Part shown: piece by piece, positions 61,665 to 64,000 of the stretch
How positions within the stretch are numbered: position 1 is the first letter of the stretch
Layout: each line of letters starts with the position of its first letter
Position numbers and translations under genes: made by a program
Assembly: GCA_947579605.1 (NCBI GenBank)
Contig: OX388325.1
Span: 677,572-741,571, forward strand
Source: Athripsodes cinereus
Lineage: Eukaryota; Arthropoda; Insecta; Trichoptera; Leptoceridae
Direction: 5' to 3'
DNA length: 64,000 bases
Notes under the pieces: model-generated
Database searches by the model: none
The model's input: the letters and a program-made list of their open reading frames with translations, nothing else
What the model was told of the DNA's origin: nothing

Positions 61665-62110
61665 TTATTTATGACGCCGTTTTACAGTCTCTAGACCGTC
61701 TCAAGGGCGCCAGTGAAGAGTTCAGTCTTTAATTTGCTTCTGAAGCTAGTGACCGTCTGACCATCTCTCAGCAGCACCGGTAGGCGATTCCACCTAACTG
61801 GTCCGACAACACCAAAGGCCCTCTCGTAGAAATTGGACTTACCGGCTCTATTGGGCTCAGTAAGTCTATTTACGGCCAGTTCCATAGAGCGCAGAGGTCT
61901 TCTAGTGGTCGAGTCAAGGGGACAAAGCTCTGTGAGGTACGATGGTGCCATTTTGTTAATAGCCTTGTACACCAAAAGGCACACCTTGAATGTCACCCTT
62001 TCCTCGACCCTCAACCAGTGTAGTCGTTCTAAGAGGGGAGTGATGTGGCATCTTTTGCCCTCTCGGAAAATGAGCCGGGCAGCACTGTTGAACGCCAGCT
62101 GCAAACGATT
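61665..62110 (-). pseudogene. L2-like LINE C-terminus, longest copy
   Basis: The minus frame (137 codons) reads MQLAFNSAARLIFREGKRCH, ITPLLERLHWLRVEERVTFK, VCLLVYKAINKMAPSYLTEL, RPLRSMELAVNRLTEPNRAG, FYERAFGVVGPVRWNRLPVL and SFRSKLKTELFTG: the complete post-thumb C-terminus of an L2/CR1-type LINE. Frame intact to the stop, so relatively young; the RT catalytic region is absent. Same family as 62-612. Confidence 0.88.
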
Positions 62111-62760
62111 TAGAAGGCTTTGAGGTAGTCCAGCATAAACAATTATGTCAATTTTTGTTATTTTTTATGGTATTCTTTTTTGTGGTTGTTATAGTAAATA
62201 ATATTACCTCGATACGGGTGCAAATCCAGTGAGGTAATATTGAGTTCATAAATGTGAATTTAAATAGTGAAAAAATGTTATACTCTGTTTTTGTAAATAT
62301 TTTTTTTTGGTAAATAAATTATTATTATTAAAAAAAAATTAAAAAAAAATATTATTATTATTAATTGTAAATATTTTTGGGCAGTGCAGAAGACAATAAG
62401 AAAAATATTCACAGTAATACATTAATTACGGAGAAAACAATTGGAAAATTCTATGAGTTAAGCGAATAAGGATGTCTTTAATTTTTCACGTAAACCCTTT
62501 TACGTTAATTTGTTGAACATGTAAACATTATAAAAAAAACTGTTTTTAAAGCATAGGTACATAATATAATTTCATATTATTATTTTTCACTTATGGCACA
62601 GCATCCTACAAGGATGATTTGTGCCAAAAATAGTCTCTAAATGTTATTAAATCGTTAAGGAGAAGATAGTTATTGAGAATTACATAATATACATATATGA
62701 AAATTTAAAAATGGTGATGTCTCGAATGAAAGACATTTTTAATTATTTAGTTGCAGAACT
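62111..62760. other. unassigned AT-rich sequence
   Basis: AATATTACCTC / GAGGTAATATT inverted 11-mers near 62202-62245. A Repeat G-like end (GATGTCTCGAATGAAAGACA) is at 62715. No exon. Confidence 0.4.
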
Positions 62761-62774
62761 GTCTATCTATCTAT

Positions 62775-63135
62775 CTATACCCTCACGCCATGTCCCAGGA
62801 GGGGTAGGCAGAGAGAACAGAACGCCATATAGATCTATCCTTACAAACTTTCTTCCACATTCATTCAGTTTCTCATACATGCACGCCGATTTCTTTTACT
62901 CAACACGCGACCGATCTTGAAGATTTGATCCAAATGATCAAGCGACGTGGTTCTTGGCCGTCTGCGCTTCCTCATACCCCCCTCTTTCAGATAAATACAT
63001 CCTTTTCGTCATTCTTTCATCATACATTCGCTCCACATGTCCAAACCATCGTAACTTATTTACACGCATTCTATCCACAACACTCTTCTTGCATCCGTTC
63101 ATTCTCCTGATATCCTCGTTCTTCATACTCTATCC
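62775..63135 (-). pseudogene. LINE-A ORF2 C-terminal fragment
   Basis: Minus frame 63126-62938: MKNEDIRRMNGCKKSVVDRM, RVNKLRWFGHVERMYDERMT, then a frameshift to the TAKNHVA/RRACMRN region. Tail block ATACCCTCACGCCATGTCCC with CTATCTATCTATCTAT on the plus strand shows a (GATA)n-type 3' tail. Confidence 0.8.
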
Positions 63136-63595
63136 CGCAAGTTACAGAACTATACAGTCGATATTTTTTTATATAGACCCTTTTTCGGGAGACGTCTTCA
63201 ATTATGTATTTCATGTTATTCTACACCCCACCCATTTCGGAGCAATGCACGCATTAACCTATTACTGGAGAATGTAGGTCGGGATGGGATGGGAAATAAA
63301 GAACAGTTCATGTATCCTGTACTGTGTACTACAGAGGCTGGTGGGCTCTTTATAGCCCCTCTCAGAGAGAACGAGAGAGAGAAAGAGAGAGTAGTGGTTG
63401 TATAGAGTTCTGTACCCTCTTGCTGCGTGATCCTACACCGTGCTGTAGATGGTGAATAAAGGAGGTTATGTGGAAAGCGAGAAAGAACGGTCACAATTGA
63501 ATCAAAAATATTAGGTAGAGGTGCTATCGCTATTGTTGGTTAATCCCCATGTGCTGATTAGCTAGAGGCATTTTATTTAGTTATAATTATTCTTC
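63136..63595. other. low-repeat sequence with GA-rich stretch
   Basis: GAGAGAACGAGAGAGAGAAA near 63364. No exon could be supported. Confidence 0.4.
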
Positions 63596-63599
63596 TTCT

Positions 63600-64000
63600 T
63601 TGAGTGCTGTTTTAGCGTTACGTTTTAATAAAGATAAAATAAAAATAAAATAATCTTTATTGTACATTTTTAAAGTAGTACAAATGACGGGTTCATTGCC
63701 TTTTTGGATCGTTATCGTTCGAATGAAGACGACGTTATTGCGCCAATGTGTCAATTTTCGTAACTATTGTGTATTTTCTCTACGAAATTGAAACTTGCTC
63801 GCAACGTCGTCTATATTTGAACGCTAACGGAACGAAAAAACGTAACGTTAAAATGTGTTTTGACTTCGGGCCCAGGTCCCCCCGACTTTGGCGATCACTC
63901 TGGAGACTGCCACTCTGTCTCGCGCTGTGCGGACCAGAGGCCTATAGGCCCATAGAGGTCTATACTCGAACGTTAACGGAGCGGGAACGTGACGCGAAAG
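63600..64000. mobile_element. palindromic MITE P1, interrupted and running off the window
   Basis: Left arm (TGCTGTTTTAGCGTTACG) is cut at about 63628 by a LINE 3' end (AAATAATCTTTATTGTACAT). The element continues TTCGAATGAAGACGACGTTA ... TTTTGACTTCGGGCCC to 63872. Another P1 right arm (CTATACTCGAACGTTAACGG) starts at about 63960 after a 75-bp unrelated block (CCCCCCGACTTTGGCGATCA). Confidence 0.65.

Noticed and set aside
62202..62245. TAATATTAC nonanucleotide in an inverted repeat, as at CRESS-DNA virus origins
   Set aside because: The nonamer lies in the stem rather than the loop, no Rep-like frame is nearby and the surroundings are AT-rich; chance is more likely.

Overview
The window looks like AT-rich eukaryotic DNA, most likely insect and probably a moth or butterfly. 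I infer this from tRNA-derived SINEs with clear B boxes, LINE 3' ends that finish in short A/T-rich microsatellites, Helitron-type elements ending in CTAG inside an A|T insertion site, abundant 8-bp-TSD (hAT-type) and TA-TSD (pogo/mariner-type) miniature elements, GT-AG splice signals and the absence of any dense operon-like coding. No marker gene fixes the species.

Host gene content is very low. Three segments may belong to host genes, all on the + strand: a 3'-terminal coding exon at 1013-1332 (acidic, disordered tail; gene not recognised), a possible promoter and non-coding first exon at about 17.2-18.37 kb ending in a strong donor site, and a possible 119-bp internal coding exon at 49654-49772. 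If the last two belong to one gene, most of the window is a large repeat-filled intron.

The rest is a nested archive of transposable elements. The best preserved is a Penelope-like element (PLE, minus strand, about 25.2-27.66 kb) with a reverse transcriptase frame and a GIY-YIG nuclease frame offset by -1 at an A7 run. It sits inside an hAT-like miniature element (8-bp TSD CTCTAAAC), which sits inside a fold-back element. Other contents are many 3'-end fragments of at least ten LINE families, labelled here LINE-A, B, C, E, J, K, L, M, N, P, Q, S, T and L2-like; three SINE families (SINE1-3); a widespread short retroposon-like repeat (Repeat D); two Helitrons; two nearly identical hAT-like elements with internal tandem repeats (7.1 and 45.1 kb); several pogo/mariner-like MITEs; palindromic MITEs; and a fold-back built of short CCGAC-type repeats (34.3-34.8 kb). 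Family labels are local to this report.

The most interesting pattern is a hammerhead-ribozyme-like module found downstream of the PLE nuclease frame and again in short snap-back elements at 24.4, 40.5, 42.7 and 46.7 kb and in a tandem repeat at 52.9-53.1 kb. At each locus a stem-loop is followed by GAA and usually a short palindrome and C. The stem II and stem III sequences differ between loci while pairing is largely kept, which suggests selection on structure. All members share an extra nucleotide, usually U, between the CUGANGA-type core and stem II, so activity is uncertain.
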